From the NCBI GenBank assembly GCA_022072615.1, contig JAJVHS010000006.1, forward strand, positions 1-64,000: DNA of 64,000 nucleotides. The letters are read 5' to 3'. This document shows positions 1 through 8,401 of this stretch, piece by piece; the first letter of the stretch is position 1; every line of letters begins with the position of its first letter. The notes below the pieces were generated by a model. That model was not told the origin of the DNA. It saw nothing but the letters and a program-made list of their open reading frames with translations, and ran no database searches. The translations under genes were made by a program, and so were the position numbers. Origin of the DNA: Phycisphaerales bacterium. GTDB lineage: Bacteria > Planctomycetota > Phycisphaerae > Phycisphaerales > UBA1924.

Positions 1-1
1 C

Positions 2-124
2 GAAGGCATCAACAACAGGATCAAGGTCATCAAACGCATGGCCTACGGCTACCGGGATGACGACTACTTCTTCCTCAAGATCCGAGACGCCTTCAAAGGA
101 TCACACCCCGCAAATACCGGATGA
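2..124 (+). CDS. Transposase C-terminal fragment (ISL3-like), cut by window edge
   Basis: The first 40 codons of the window are open and end at TGA 122-124. They read EGINNRIKVIKRMAYGYRDD followed by a short basic tail. The E-G-(I/L)-N-N-(R/K)-I-K-x-(I/L)-K-R-x-(A/S)-(Y/F)-G-(Y/F)-R pattern is the characteristic C-terminus of ISL3-family DDE transposases; the Glu is normally the last acidic residue of the catalytic triad. Only the end is visible, so activity and the left IS boundary cannot be judged. No clear right-end inverted repeat was recognised. A hairpin follows at 137-170 and separates this gene from the convergent PEP-CTERM gene. Confidence 0.82.
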   Translation, partial: EGINNRIKVIKRMAYGYRDDDYFFLKIRDAFKGSHPANTG

Positions 125-128
125 ACCC

Positions 129-170
129 AAAAAAAGCCCGGAGGATTCGCCTCGAGACGAATCCTCCGGG
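129..170 (-). terminator. Intrinsic terminator of the PEP-CTERM gene
   Basis: A perfect 13-bp stem (137-149 with 158-170; arm CCCGGAGGATTCG) closes an 8-nt loop. On the minus strand it is followed after one base by seven T (A-tract 129-135 on the plus strand). It is correctly placed for transcripts from the gene ending at 225 and may also stop transcripts from the transposase side. Confidence 0.85.
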
Positions 171-224
171 GGATGAGCACGACGCGTGATAGTCCGCGAC
201 TGTCCGCGTCCCCGCAGGGCGCGA

Positions 225-1178
225 TCAGGCCCGGCGGCGACGGGCCGCGGCGACGCCGGCGAGGCCCACCAGGGCCAGGCTCGACGGTGCGGGCACGACG
301 GTGATGGAGAACCAGGCCAACTCCTGACCGCCGACGTTCGCGGAGTGGTTGATGCCCGCGCCCGAGTCGATGGACAGGCCGAATTCCGACGCCGTGCGGC
401 TGAGGTTCTCAGGCCGCGACACGAGCCCGGCGAAATCGAGGATGACCGTGCGGGCGCCGCTGCCGACGTTGCTGTCGTAGAACGGGTTGTTCACGTCGTT
501 CGAGTAGCCGGGCGTGGTGTTGGTGCCGACGTGGGTCGAGGAGTTGCCCGACCCGATGGCGATGTAGAACGTCCCCGCGGTGGTGAAGTTGTACGTCATC
601 TTGGCTCGGACGTCGCCGGCGACCTGGCTGTCGTTCTGGCCGATGAGGTTGAAGGCGCCGTCGTACAGGTAGATCTCGCTGTCGCCCACGAGCACGGAAG
701 CGAAGGTGTGCACGCCCAGGCCCAGCGACCCGGCGGGCGTCGGCGTCACGGCGTTGACGGCGTGGGTCATGATGTAGCCGTTGGAGCCCGACCCGGACCG
801 ACCGGCTCGGAGGTAGATCTCGGCGGCATTGCCGAAGTCGTACCAGGTCAGGTACTCGCCGGAGATGCGGTCGGAGTTGAAGTTGACGTCGGAGGCGGAG
901 CTGACGCCGGTGCCGCGGGTGCTGTAACGGCCGCCGGACCCGCCGGCGAGGTTGACACGGTGGCGGTAGATGCCGGCGGGAGCGCTGGCGGAGGAGACGC
1001 GGTAGTAATCAAGGTCGCTGGAGCTGCTGACGGTGCCGGAGATGGTCTCGCCGTTGGCCCACGCGGAGACGATGGCCGCGCTGCCCTTGGAGCCTCCGAC
1101 GTCGGCGCCCTCGGTGTAGCTGCCCGCCATCGCCACCGAAGAAATGGCGAGGCCCGCAATGTACGCAAGCTTGTTCAT
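225..1178 (-). CDS. Secreted protein with PEP-CTERM-type sorting tail
   Basis: A 317-residue exported protein of unknown function. Residues 1-18 form a signal peptide ending in AMA. The body is Gly/Ser/Thr/Asn-rich and probably beta-structured. The last 23 residues, starting VPAPSSLALVGLAG and ending RRRRA, have the Pro-containing motif, hydrophobic helix and Arg cluster of exosortase (PEP-CTERM) substrates, in the VPAP form common in Planctomycetota. Such proteins are processed by an exosortase and end in the envelope or exopolysaccharide layer; no exosortase gene is in this window. The start is supported by AGGAGG nine bases upstream. The gene stands alone and ends at a strong terminator. 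A second protein with the same tail is encoded at 59454-59999. Confidence 0.85.
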   Translation of the reverse strand: MNKLAYIAGLAISSVAMAGSYTEGADVGGSKGSAAIVSAWANGETISGTVSSSSDLDYYRVSSASAPAGIYRHRVNLAGGSGGRYSTRGTGVSSASDVNFNSDRISGEYLTWYDFGNAAEIYLRAGRSGSGSNGYIMTHAVNAVTPTPAGSLGLGVHTFASVLVGDSEIYLYDGAFNLIGQNDSQVAGDVRAKMTYNFTTAGTFYIAIGSGNSSTHVGTNTTPGYSNDVNNPFYDSNVGSGARTVILDFAGLVSRPENLSRTASEFGLSIDSGAGINHSANVGGQELAWFSITVVPAPSSLALVGLAGVAAARRRRA

Positions 1179-1712
1179 CTGTCCTGTCCTCCTGGTGCGA
1201 CGGCGGCTCGATCACTCCGGGCGGGGTCAACAGGACGGCCCGGGAGTCGAGCGTGTTGCACGTGCTGGGGTCGATCGGGACGGCACGCCCGCACCAACAC
1301 GGCGCGGCGTCGTGAGGCAACGGCTTGTTGCATCACCCCCCGGTCAGGGGTTCGAACCGATCGACGGATCCTCCTCGCGCGGGCGGCTGAAAACGTGGAA
1401 ACGCCCGCGTTCGCGCCGCGATGATATGTGGAAACGCCGGGGTCGCAAGACCTCTCGTGATCGCCGGACCGGCGGAATCGACAGATTGTCTGTGGCGCGT
1501 GACTGGACTTGATGTGGAGTTCATCTCAGTCATGACTGAGATGAATCCGGGGCAGCGCGTGGAGCGAAACACCCCTCGGCTTCCGCGGGGGGCCGGGCGG
1601 ATTTGTGCGCGCTCGGAGCGGGTGACTCGTGTTGCACGAGCGGCGGGTACGGAGCGGCCTGGGAGAACCGGACTGGTTAATAGATGTGCACGGAGGGATA
1701 GGATCTGCGAGC
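1179..1712. other. Intergenic region with a 26-bp perfect palindrome
   Basis: 534 bp between divergent genes. It must hold both promoters. The only clear structure is the palindrome at 1520-1545, listed separately. A string GGTTCGAACC near 1350 resembles a tRNA T-loop, but no tRNA folds around it. Nothing else was recognised. Confidence 0.5.
1520..1545. promoter_or_regulatory. Perfect 26-bp palindrome, candidate operator
   Basis: The half-site TTCATCTCAGTCA is followed directly by its exact reverse complement, with symmetry ending at 1520 and 1545. It lies 168 bp before the start at 1713. It has no T-tract, so it does not look like a terminator. A binding site for a dimeric regulator, or a leader hairpin (11-bp stem with CATG loop), is inferred. 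Confidence 0.55.
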
Positions 1713-2927
1713 ATGGTTTCGATCGATGACATCAGGCGGGTCGCCGAGCTGCTGCGATCGGAATTTGGAAGGGTGATGGCGGTGCTACCGCCGGATGCCC
1801 GGGCGACCGCGGATGCCGCTCGATTCCTGAACCTCAATCAGCAGCTGTGTTATCGGGTTCACGCGGGCGTGCGGCACCGGGGGGATCCCGCGACGGTGGT
1901 GGGCGTGTTTCCGGGCGTCGAGGGGCTTCGCCATTTCATCGCCGCGGCGTCGGCGCGGGAGTTTGATCGCGAGCTGCTCGCGGGCGCGACGGCGGCAGTC
2001 GACCAGTTCGAGGCCCTCATCCGCAAGGGGGGCGGGAGCCAGCGGCGGCTGGTCGCGATCGTCGAGTCGCTGATCGAGCCGCCCACGTCGACTCCCGCGG
2101 CGATGCTGAAGGTGCGGCGGGCGATGTTCGAGTCGTACGCGGCGCTGCGCGGCTGCAGGGCCGACGCGTTCACAAGCGTGCAGATCCTCAACTGGGATCC
2201 GCAGGCGGCGGACCGCCTGGTGAAGATCGCGGCGATCGCGAAGATCGGCGTGGTGCGCGATGCGCACTCGATGCCGCTGGTGAGCAGGCACCGGCTGAAT
2301 CCCGAGGAAGTCCGGACCGGCGCGGCGGTGACCGACGACGCGTGGTCGAACACGCGGATCTTCACGCGCTTCAGCAGCAACCCCGCGCCCCCCGTCGTCG
2401 CCAGGAGGAACGGCCAGTCGGTGCTCGTGATCTTCGATCCCGATCGGACGCGGCGCGAGCCGATCGACGTGGTAAGCGGGCCGTTCACGGCGGTCGGCAT
2501 CGCGCACCCGCGAGCCAGCGAGACCGGCGTGCTCAATACCAGCTTCGCGGTATCGACGCCGTCGCGGTGGCTTGTCGCCGACTTCTTCGTGCACCGGTCG
2601 CTGGCGACGCTGATCCCCACCGCGGGCGTGTACTCGATCGGGACGGAGGGCATCATGGCGGGGCGGCTCGGCAGCCGCTGGTACGACCTGCTGCCGGGGA
2701 CGGTCGACATCAAGCTGCTCGGTCGCGGGCTCGGGCAGGCCGAGTGCGAGCAGTACCCGCGGCAGAGCGAGCTGGCGGGCGCACTCTTCGAGGTCGGTGG
2801 ATGGTCGCCTGATGAGTTCATCGGATACCGCTGCCAGGTCGAGTATCCGATCGGGCTTGCGCAGTACGTGGTGAGCTTCGAGGATTCGAGCGAGGATCCG
2901 TCGATGACCGGGTCGGGCGATCAGTAG
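1713..2927 (+). CDS. Hypothetical protein, 404 aa, family not recognised
   Basis: No known family could be assigned. The frame extends upstream to 1629, but ATG 1713 is preferred: GGAGGG lies 15 bases upstream, and the protein then opens with an amphipathic helix (SIDDIRRVAELLRSEFG). The sequence looks soluble, with no signal peptide and no membrane segment. The first 150 residues are helix-rich. A segment with alternating strands follows (QSVLVIFDPDRTRREPIDVV at about 235-255), and the tail is acidic (SFEDSSEDPSMTGSGDQ). Nothing resembling a catalytic motif stands out. Its stop overlaps by seven bases the end of a doubtful small frame on the other strand. Codon use matches the neighbours. 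Confidence 0.6.
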   Translation: MVSIDDIRRVAELLRSEFGRVMAVLPPDARATADAARFLNLNQQLCYRVHAGVRHRGDPATVVGVFPGVEGLRHFIAAASAREFDRELLAGATAAVDQFEALIRKGGGSQRRLVAIVESLIEPPTSTPAAMLKVRRAMFESYAALRGCRADAFTSVQILNWDPQAADRLVKIAAIAKIGVVRDAHSMPLVSRHRLNPEEVRTGAAVTDDAWSNTRIFTRFSSNPAPPVVARRNGQSVLVIFDPDRTRREPIDVVSGPFTAVGIAHPRASETGVLNTSFAVSTPSRWLVADFFVHRSLATLIPTAGVYSIGTEGIMAGRLGSRWYDLLPGTVDIKLLGRGLGQAECEQYPRQSELAGALFEVGGWSPDEFIGYRCQVEYPIGLAQYVVSFEDSSEDPSMTGSGDQ

Positions 2928-3124
2928 CACCCGGTGTATCCCGAGCTCGGGTCGCTGCGAAGGAAAGCCGCGTGCCGTTCACGAAAAAGCACGGCGGCGC
3001 GAGCGAGGTCGCGCCCGGGCGTTCGGATCATCCACAAGCGTTGCGTGACGTCGCCGAACGGCCGGCGAGAGTCGGAGTCCATGTGTCCGCACGAGCCGCG
3101 CCTCTGACGCATCTGGATTGTCAT
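2921..3124 (-). CDS. Possible small protein, 67 aa (doubtful)
   Basis: An open frame begins 25 bp after the amidohydrolase stop on the same strand, so it could be the last gene of that operon. The product is basic, without a membrane segment, and ends in SSGYTGCY. A shorter start at codon 15 (MDSDSRRPFGD) is possible. No family was recognised. The seven-base convergent overlap with the gene ending at 2927 and the lack of a clear ribosome site keep confidence low; it may simply be open by base composition. Confidence 0.25.
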   Translation of the reverse strand: MTIQMRQRRGSCGHMDSDSRRPFGDVTQRLWMIRTPGRDLARAAVLFRERHAAFLRSDPSSGYTGCY

Positions 3125-3148
3125 CGTCCATCATCACGTGAGCCGCGT

Positions 3149-4456
3149 TCAGCGCTCACGCGGTGAAAAGCACGCCCAGGCCTCCTGCTCGGAGATCGCC
3201 TGCGTCGGCGCGATCGCCTCGGTGTCGTGTGACCCCGGTCGCCGGCGGTGGACGGCGGCTTGGATGCTGTCGGCGGGGTCGGCCCGGACGATGGGCACGT
3301 CCGACCCGAACCAGAGCAGCTCGCCGGGCGTGCATCCGGCGTCGATGAGTTCGCGCAGCGGGAGCACGCGGTCGAGCCGGTGCGGGAGGTAGCGGCGCAG
3401 GGCCTCGATGTCGGCGAGCAGGTGGCACGGCTGGACGGACGCGACGGCGCCGAGCCGTGCGAAGCGCGGGACGTCCTGGGCGTCGATGATCTCCGCGTGC
3501 TCGATGCGCAGCTGCGGGAACTCCGCCCGACGCGCGGGCAGCGCCCCGATGGTTCGGAGCTTCTCGAGCGCGTTGAGGCACGCTCGGACCGCGCCGTCGC
3601 CGATCGCGTGGGCGGCCAGCCCGACCCCGGCCTCGGAACAGGTCCGAAGCGCGGATTCGATCGCGGCCGGCGGGGTCACGATCTTGCCGCTTTCCAGGCC
3701 CGGCTGGGGATGCTCGAAGGGGTGGAGCATCCACGCGGTGCGGCTGTTGAGCGTGCCGTCGACGAAGATTTTTCCGCCCGCGAGCCTGATGGCGGGCCGC
3801 GACCAGTGTGCGGCGGCCTGCGCCATCTCCTTGAGGTGGTCGACCGCGGGGTACAGCCACACCGACACCGGCAGCTCGCCCGCGTCCGAGAGTTCCGACA
3901 GGAGCTGGCCGAGCCATGGCTGGCTGTGCATGTCGTGCACCTGTGCGTAGCCGAGCGACGCAAGGTCGCGCAGCGCGTGGCGCACGAGATCCCGCCGCTG
4001 ATCGGGGGTCGGGTCCGGAGCGGCGTTCCACGCGACCCATGCGGCGGTCTCGAGGAGCATCCCTGTCGGGTTGCCGCCGTCGTCGCGGTCGATGACCCCG
4101 CCGGGCGGCGCCTGCTTGCCGCTGGCAAAGCCGGCGGCCCAGAGCGCGGCCGAGTTGGCCATCACCATGTGGTGGTCGAAGGACATCGCGATGCACGGGA
4201 CCGGTCCGGTGGCCTCGTCGAGCTGCCGGAGCGTGGGCCACCCGCTGGGTCCGGCGCCGGGCGACGTCCAGCTTTCGAGCCGGGCGCCGACGAGCAGCGC
4301 CCACCCCGGATCGGCGCGGGCCCGCTCGCGTCTGGCGGCGTCGCGCGCGATCGCAAGGCAATCATCGGCGCCTTGGCAGGCCGCGAGGGACGGCATCGCG
4401 AGCGAGCGCCCGTGCGAGAAAAGGTGTGCGTGGGCTTCGCGCAGGTGATTGTTCAT
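3149..4456 (-). CDS. Amidohydrolase family protein (YtcJ-like), N-terminally short
   Basis: A metal-dependent hydrolase of the YtcJ/AepA branch of the amidohydrolase superfamily, substrate unknown. Visible metal-site motifs are HAH at residues 9-11, the GGKIFVDGTLNSRTA strand near 225-240 (whose Lys may be the bridging ligand), HAIGDGA near 285, IEHAEI near 320 and FGSDVPI near 390. Homologues usually have about 530-570 residues with an extra beta-sandwich domain formed by both ends. This one has 435 and starts practically at the first metal ligand, so most of that domain is missing. The ATG overlaps the stop of the upstream gene (ATGA, 4453-4456), which argues that this short start is real and translationally coupled rather than the result of 5' decay. 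Confidence 0.75.
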   Translation of the reverse strand: MNNHLREAHAHLFSHGRSLAMPSLAACQGADDCLAIARDAARRERARADPGWALLVGARLESWTSPGAGPSGWPTLRQLDEATGPVPCIAMSFDHHMVMANSAALWAAGFASGKQAPPGGVIDRDDGGNPTGMLLETAAWVAWNAAPDPTPDQRRDLVRHALRDLASLGYAQVHDMHSQPWLGQLLSELSDAGELPVSVWLYPAVDHLKEMAQAAAHWSRPAIRLAGGKIFVDGTLNSRTAWMLHPFEHPQPGLESGKIVTPPAAIESALRTCSEAGVGLAAHAIGDGAVRACLNALEKLRTIGALPARRAEFPQLRIEHAEIIDAQDVPRFARLGAVASVQPCHLLADIEALRRYLPHRLDRVLPLRELIDAGCTPGELLWFGSDVPIVRADPADSIQAAVHRRRPGSHDTEAIAPTQAISEQEAWACFSPRER

Positions 4457-5127
4457 GGCGGGGTGGGGGTTGTCGGCGGTTGTGGATGATCGAGGAGCGC
4501 GTCGAGAATCTGCTCGGCGTCGGCTTGGTTGGTCGCGTGGCGATCGAAGTCGATGCGCAGGATGCCGAACCTAGTCCTGACATCCATGCCCGCGGGGTCG
4601 ATGCCGACCATGACGGGCCGGTCTTCGGAGGGTCCGCCGCGGGCGCGGGAGAGCGCGGCGAGATGGTCCTTGCGGGCGTTGGCGCGCTTGCAGAGCGCCG
4701 GCTCGGCGCGGCGCAGAGGGTTGGGCGCGATCACGAGCGCGGGGTCGAAGACCTTGTTGTTGACGCGCGCGGATTCAACGCGGAGCAGGACCCAGCGCCG
4801 CTGGCGCGCCGGTCCGTGGTAGATGAGGTGGCGATCGGCGGCTTCGTGGGTGTGCGGATCGATGTCGGCGGCCGAGCAGAGCATCTGGAGGGATCCGTCG
4901 CCGTCATCGGGGATGCAGAGGACCAGCGACTGGGCTTCGTCATCCGACGGTGCTTCCGGACCGTCGGCCGCGAGCGGAACAACGGGGCATCCCGTGGCGG
5001 GGTCGAGGACGTAGGTGAGCCGCAGGGGGCGATCGCCGATGAGCAGGACACCCGCGTAGCTGGAGCGCAGGATGCGGGACGGAGCCTGGGGGTTGAGCGA
5101 GAAAGGGCCTAGACCGGCTTGCGGCAT
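4453..5127 (-). CDS. FMN-binding split-barrel / DUF2470-like protein
   Basis: A 224-residue cytoplasmic protein tentatively placed in the pyridoxamine-5'-phosphate-oxidase-like (HugZ) group. The first half (RSSYAGVLLIGDRPLRLTYV, later RRWVLLRVESARVNN) fits a split-barrel strand pattern. The last 60 residues, with VMVGIDPAGMDVRTRFGILR then an Ala/Glu-rich helix, resemble the DUF2470 domain that follows such barrels in heme-utilisation proteins. The start is taken at ATG 5127; the frame stays open to 5208, but those residues are low-complexity Pro/Ala. A small hairpin (CCCGCA...TGCGGG) lies just before the ATG. It overlaps the amidohydrolase by four bases, so the two form one operon. The family call rests on pattern only. 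Confidence 0.55.
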   Translation of the reverse strand: MPQAGLGPFSLNPQAPSRILRSSYAGVLLIGDRPLRLTYVLDPATGCPVVPLAADGPEAPSDDEAQSLVLCIPDDGDGSLQMLCSAADIDPHTHEAADRHLIYHGPARQRRWVLLRVESARVNNKVFDPALVIAPNPLRRAEPALCKRANARKDHLAALSRARGGPSEDRPVMVGIDPAGMDVRTRFGILRIDFDRHATNQADAEQILDALLDHPQPPTTPTPP

Positions 5128-5172
5128 ATGCCCGCATTGTTGTGCGGGGCGGGCCGGAAGGCATGGGTGGGC

Positions 5173-5206
5173 AAAAACGATCGCGGGGCCCGCCGGCCCC
5201 GCGATC
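5173..5206 (-). terminator. Intrinsic terminator of the lysine-rich microgene
   Basis: A perfect 12-bp stem (5179-5190 with 5195-5206; arm GATCGCGGGGCC) with loop CGCC. On the minus strand it is followed by G and five T (A-tract 5173-5177). It lies between the microgene at 5294-5365 and the FMN-barrel gene, so it ends the microgene transcript. Confidence 0.85.
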
Positions 5207-5293
5207 ATCCAGATTGTGATTTGGATTCCTCGCCCGTCTTTGGAGTTGTGACAGGCGCGAGGCCCGGGGAGCGTTGAAGCTCACCCGCCCGCT

Positions 5294-5365
5294 TTACTTG
5301 CGGGCCTTCTTCTTGCCGGCCTTCTTGGAAGCCTTCTTCGCCTTCTTGGACGCTTTCTTGGCCAT
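5294..5365 (-). CDS. 23-residue lysine/alanine-rich basic microprotein
   Basis: The ATG at 5365-5363 is preceded by an excellent GAGGAG ribosome site eight bases away and followed by 22 codons and TAA. The product starts MAKKASKKAKK and consists almost only of Lys, Ala, Ser and a final Arg-Lys, the composition of histone-H1-like C-terminal tails. The codons are mostly AAG and GCC/GCG. It has its own intrinsic terminator 87 bp downstream, so it looks like a monocistronic gene rather than a chance frame. Binding to nucleic acid or RNA is inferred only from charge. A leader of about 100 bases contains a possible GATAAT -10 hexamer. Confidence 0.7.
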   Translation of the reverse strand: MAKKASKKAKKASKKAGKKKARK

Positions 5366-5610
5366 TACGCGAACTCCTCGTAACGAGACATGCCCGGGTC
5401 GCGCCGTGCACTCCAACGTGCATGGCATCCGGGCGGGATTGATTATCGGTGTAACCTCCAGCAAGACTTGAGATACAAGCGCATCTTTTGCACAGGCGGT
5501 CGTGCGGAGGTCTTCAATCGATCGACCATGCGGCCAGCATACAGAGTGTCGGCGCGCTTTGCACGCAAGCGGGGTCGGCCGCGCAACCGACAGGTTGATG
5601 GAGAGCCTCG

Positions 5611-6942
5611 ATGTCGTTGACCGAGGGTCGCGTCGATGGCACACTTGGAGGGCGCGCGGGCCCTACCACCGCGCCGACGATGGAGCTGTCGATGAGCGTG
5701 ATGACCAGACGAGTGCTCGGGTGCGGGATGCCGCTGGTCATCGAGCACATCGAGGGCGTGCGGAGCGCGGCGGTGTGCTGGCTGGTGCCCGGAGGCAGCG
5801 CCATGGACCCCGAGGAACGCCTCGGGCGCTCGGCAATGTGGCAGGAACTGCTGATGCGAGGCGCGGGCGGTCGGGACAGCCGCCAGCAGGCCGACGCTGT
5901 GGACCGGCTCGGGATCGGTCGATCGGTAGAGGTCGGGACGTACTACATGCGGGTCGGGGCGACCATGCTGGGCGCGCGGGCCGCGGAGGGCCTGGTGCTG
6001 CTTGCCGACATGGTGCTCAAACCGGCGATGCTCGAGGCCGACGTCGGACCGGCGCGGGACCTAGCGCTCCAGGCGATCGCGTCGCTGAAGGATGACCCGC
6101 AGGAACGGGCCATGATCGCCGCTCGGCGCAGGCACCTGCCCGATCCGGTGAACCGGTCGGGGATGGGCACACCTGAAGGCCTGATGTCGCTCACGGCCGA
6201 GTCTCTTGCACGGGAATGGGGGCAGACCGCCCGTCCGGGGGGGTCGATCCTCGCGATGGCGGGGGCACTCGACGCCGACGAGATCGAATCCACGCTCAAC
6301 AGGCTGCTGGCGGGGTGGTCGGGGTCCACAACCCTCCCGCCGAAGGGTCCGATGCCTCCGCGGGGGTACGAGCACGAGGAGGACGACACCAACCAGGTGC
6401 AGATCATCGTGTGCCACGACGCGCCGACAGAGCTGGCCGAGGACTCGATGCTCGAGAAGGTGGTGGTGAGCGTGCTGTCGGGGGGGATGTCGGGCCGGCT
6501 GTTCAGCGAGGTGCGTGAGAAGCGCGGGTTGTGCTACTCGGTGAGCGCCGGGTACCGGGGTGACCGGGACTACGGGTCGGTGACCGCGTACGTCGGGACG
6601 ACACCGGAACGGGCACAGGAGTCGCTGCAGGTGCTGCTCGGAGAGCTGAACCGCATCAACTCGCCCGGCGCCGCGGACCGGGTGACGGACGCGGAGTTCC
6701 AGCGAGCGGTGGCGGGGATGAAGAGCAGGCTGGTGTTCAGCGGGGAGTCGACGGCGGCCCGGGCCAGCGCGCTGGCGGCGGACATGCACGTGTACGGCCG
6801 CCCCAGGTCGCTGGCGGAGATTGCGCAGAAGATCGACGCGGTGACGCTCGATCAGGTGAACGCGTACCTGGCGAGGCGGAAACTCGGGGTGCTGACCATA
6901 CAGACCCTGGGGCCCAGGGCGCTGACGGTGCCCCCGGCGTAG
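5611..6942 (+). CDS. M16 family peptidase homologue lacking the HxxEH zinc motif
   Basis: A 443-residue member of the insulinase/pitrilysin-like (M16) family. The first domain starts GMPLVIEHIEGVRSAAVCWLVPGGSAMDP, the usual opening. The place of the inverted zinc motif HxxEH reads AMWQELLMRG, so both His ligands are lost and only a Glu remains. The second domain keeps the family signature FSEVREKRGLCYSVSAGYRG (about 297-316). Such inactive subunits normally pair with an active M16 partner; none is adjacent. The start ATG 5611 has GGAGAG upstream; later in-frame ATGs at 5683 and 5695 would still keep the family domain. Peptidase activity on its own is unlikely. It could act as a chaperone-like or partner subunit. 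Confidence 0.8.
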   Translation: MSLTEGRVDGTLGGRAGPTTAPTMELSMSVMTRRVLGCGMPLVIEHIEGVRSAAVCWLVPGGSAMDPEERLGRSAMWQELLMRGAGGRDSRQQADAVDRLGIGRSVEVGTYYMRVGATMLGARAAEGLVLLADMVLKPAMLEADVGPARDLALQAIASLKDDPQERAMIAARRRHLPDPVNRSGMGTPEGLMSLTAESLAREWGQTARPGGSILAMAGALDADEIESTLNRLLAGWSGSTTLPPKGPMPPRGYEHEEDDTNQVQIIVCHDAPTELAEDSMLEKVVVSVLSGGMSGRLFSEVREKRGLCYSVSAGYRGDRDYGSVTAYVGTTPERAQESLQVLLGELNRINSPGAADRVTDAEFQRAVAGMKSRLVFSGESTAARASALAADMHVYGRPRSLAEIAQKIDAVTLDQVNAYLARRKLGVLTIQTLGPRALTVPPA

Positions 6943-7009
6943 GCGCGGCGCCCAACGCGGGACGACCGTCATCGCGGCGGGCTGATCGGTCATCGGGTAT
7001 CGTGGACGG

Positions 7010-8389
7010 ATGGGCGATGCAAGCGGGGGGCCAAGGCGTGTGCTCGGCGTGTTCGACGCGTCGTGCGTCGTGATCGGCGCGATCATCGGCGTGGGGATCT
7101 TCTTTACCCCCAGCAAGATCGTGACCCTGACGGGCAGCGGCGGCGTCGCGCTGCTCGCGTGGGCGGTCGCGGGCGTCATCGCGCTGTGCGGCGCGTTCGT
7201 CTTCGCCGAGCTCGGGTCGAGGTTCAACGCGGCGGGGGCCCAGTACGAGATTCTGCGTCGGACCTACGGGCCGATGGTCGCGTTCATGTTCGTCTTCTGC
7301 AACGCGACGGCGATCCAGGCCGGCGCGGCGGCGATCATCGCGGCCGTGTGCGTGATGAACGTGGCGGCGGCGATGGGCCTGGAGGCGCCCTCGGGCTGGC
7401 GTCTGGTGGCGCTCTCGTCGCTCCTGATCGCGGCGGTGACGGGCGCGAACGTGTGGGGAGTGAAGGCGGGGTCGCGGCTTCAGAACATCACGGTGGTGTC
7501 GAAGCTCATCACGCTGCTGGCCGTGGTCGGGTGCGCGGTGATGGCCACGCTGGGGTGGGAGACCGCGGGCGGTGACGTGCCCGAGGCGCCGCTCCAGACC
7601 ACGCTCTCGCCGGTCATGGGCATCATGGCGTCGCTCTCCATCGCGTTCTTCGCCTACGGAGGGTGGCAGCACGCGTTGTGGATCTCCGGCGAGGTGAAGA
7701 ATCCCGAGCGCACGCTGCCGAAGGCGATCCTCGGCGGCGTGGGCATCGTGATCGTCGTGTACCTGCTCGCGAACTGGGCGTACCTGCAGCTCCTGGGTGA
7801 TTCGGGAGTCTCGACCAGCAAGACGCTGGCCGCGGATGCGGTGGGGGCCGTGTGGCCGTCGTACGGACGGCAAGTGATCGCGGGCGCGGTGGCATTCTCG
7901 GCGCTGGGTGTGCTCAACGCGCAGCTGCTCTCGGGCCCGCGCCTGGTCTACAGGATGGCGACCGAGGGCCAGTTCTTCCGCGTGTTCGACCGCGTGAGCA
8001 GATCGGGAACGCCCGTCGCGGCGATCGTCCTCATCGGGGTCATGGCGATCGCGCTGTTCGCGGCGGCGGGGTTCGATGCGGTGGACAAGCTCACGTCGGG
8101 CGTCGTGTTCATCGATGGGATTTTCTTCGCGCTGACGGCCACGTGCCTCCTGGTCGAGCGTCGGCGCGAGCGCCTTACCGGCGGCGGGCAGACCGGAGAA
8201 GTTCGGCGGATCTATCGGGCGCCGTTCCACCCGTTCGCCCCGGTGGTGTTCATTGCCGGGGAGCTGGCGCTGCTTACCGGGGCGTACTTCGATGCGGGAT
8301 TGCGTGCGGCGGCGTGGATCGGTCTTGCGTGGGTGGCGGCGTCGGTCGTGCTCTACGCTGCGGTGTTTCGCAAAGCCGCGACAAGCTGA
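7010..8389 (+). CDS. APC-superfamily amino acid permease
   Basis: A 459-residue inner-membrane transporter with about 12 hydrophobic segments. The first helix carries the glycine-rich unwound motif IGAIIGVGIFFTPSKI of the amino acid-polyamine-organocation family, followed by the FVFAELGSRFNAAGAQYEIL region typical of the LAT/APC branch. Proton-coupled uptake or exchange of amino acids is the usual role; specificity cannot be read from the sequence. It starts 67 bp after the M16 gene in the same direction and may share its transcript. Length is normal, and nothing is missing. Confidence 0.88.
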   Translation: MGDASGGPRRVLGVFDASCVVIGAIIGVGIFFTPSKIVTLTGSGGVALLAWAVAGVIALCGAFVFAELGSRFNAAGAQYEILRRTYGPMVAFMFVFCNATAIQAGAAAIIAAVCVMNVAAAMGLEAPSGWRLVALSSLLIAAVTGANVWGVKAGSRLQNITVVSKLITLLAVVGCAVMATLGWETAGGDVPEAPLQTTLSPVMGIMASLSIAFFAYGGWQHALWISGEVKNPERTLPKAILGGVGIVIVVYLLANWAYLQLLGDSGVSTSKTLAADAVGAVWPSYGRQVIAGAVAFSALGVLNAQLLSGPRLVYRMATEGQFFRVFDRVSRSGTPVAAIVLIGVMAIALFAAAGFDAVDKLTSGVVFIDGIFFALTATCLLVERRRERLTGGGQTGEVRRIYRAPFHPFAPVVFIAGELALLTGAYFDAGLRAAAWIGLAWVAASVVLYAAVFRKAATS

Positions 8390-8401
8390 TAGCTTGGGCA
8401 A

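Noticed and set aside
1340-1365. tRNA-like T-loop string GGTTCGAACC
   Set aside because: No acceptor, D or anticodon stem can be folded around it; the flanking bases do not pair.
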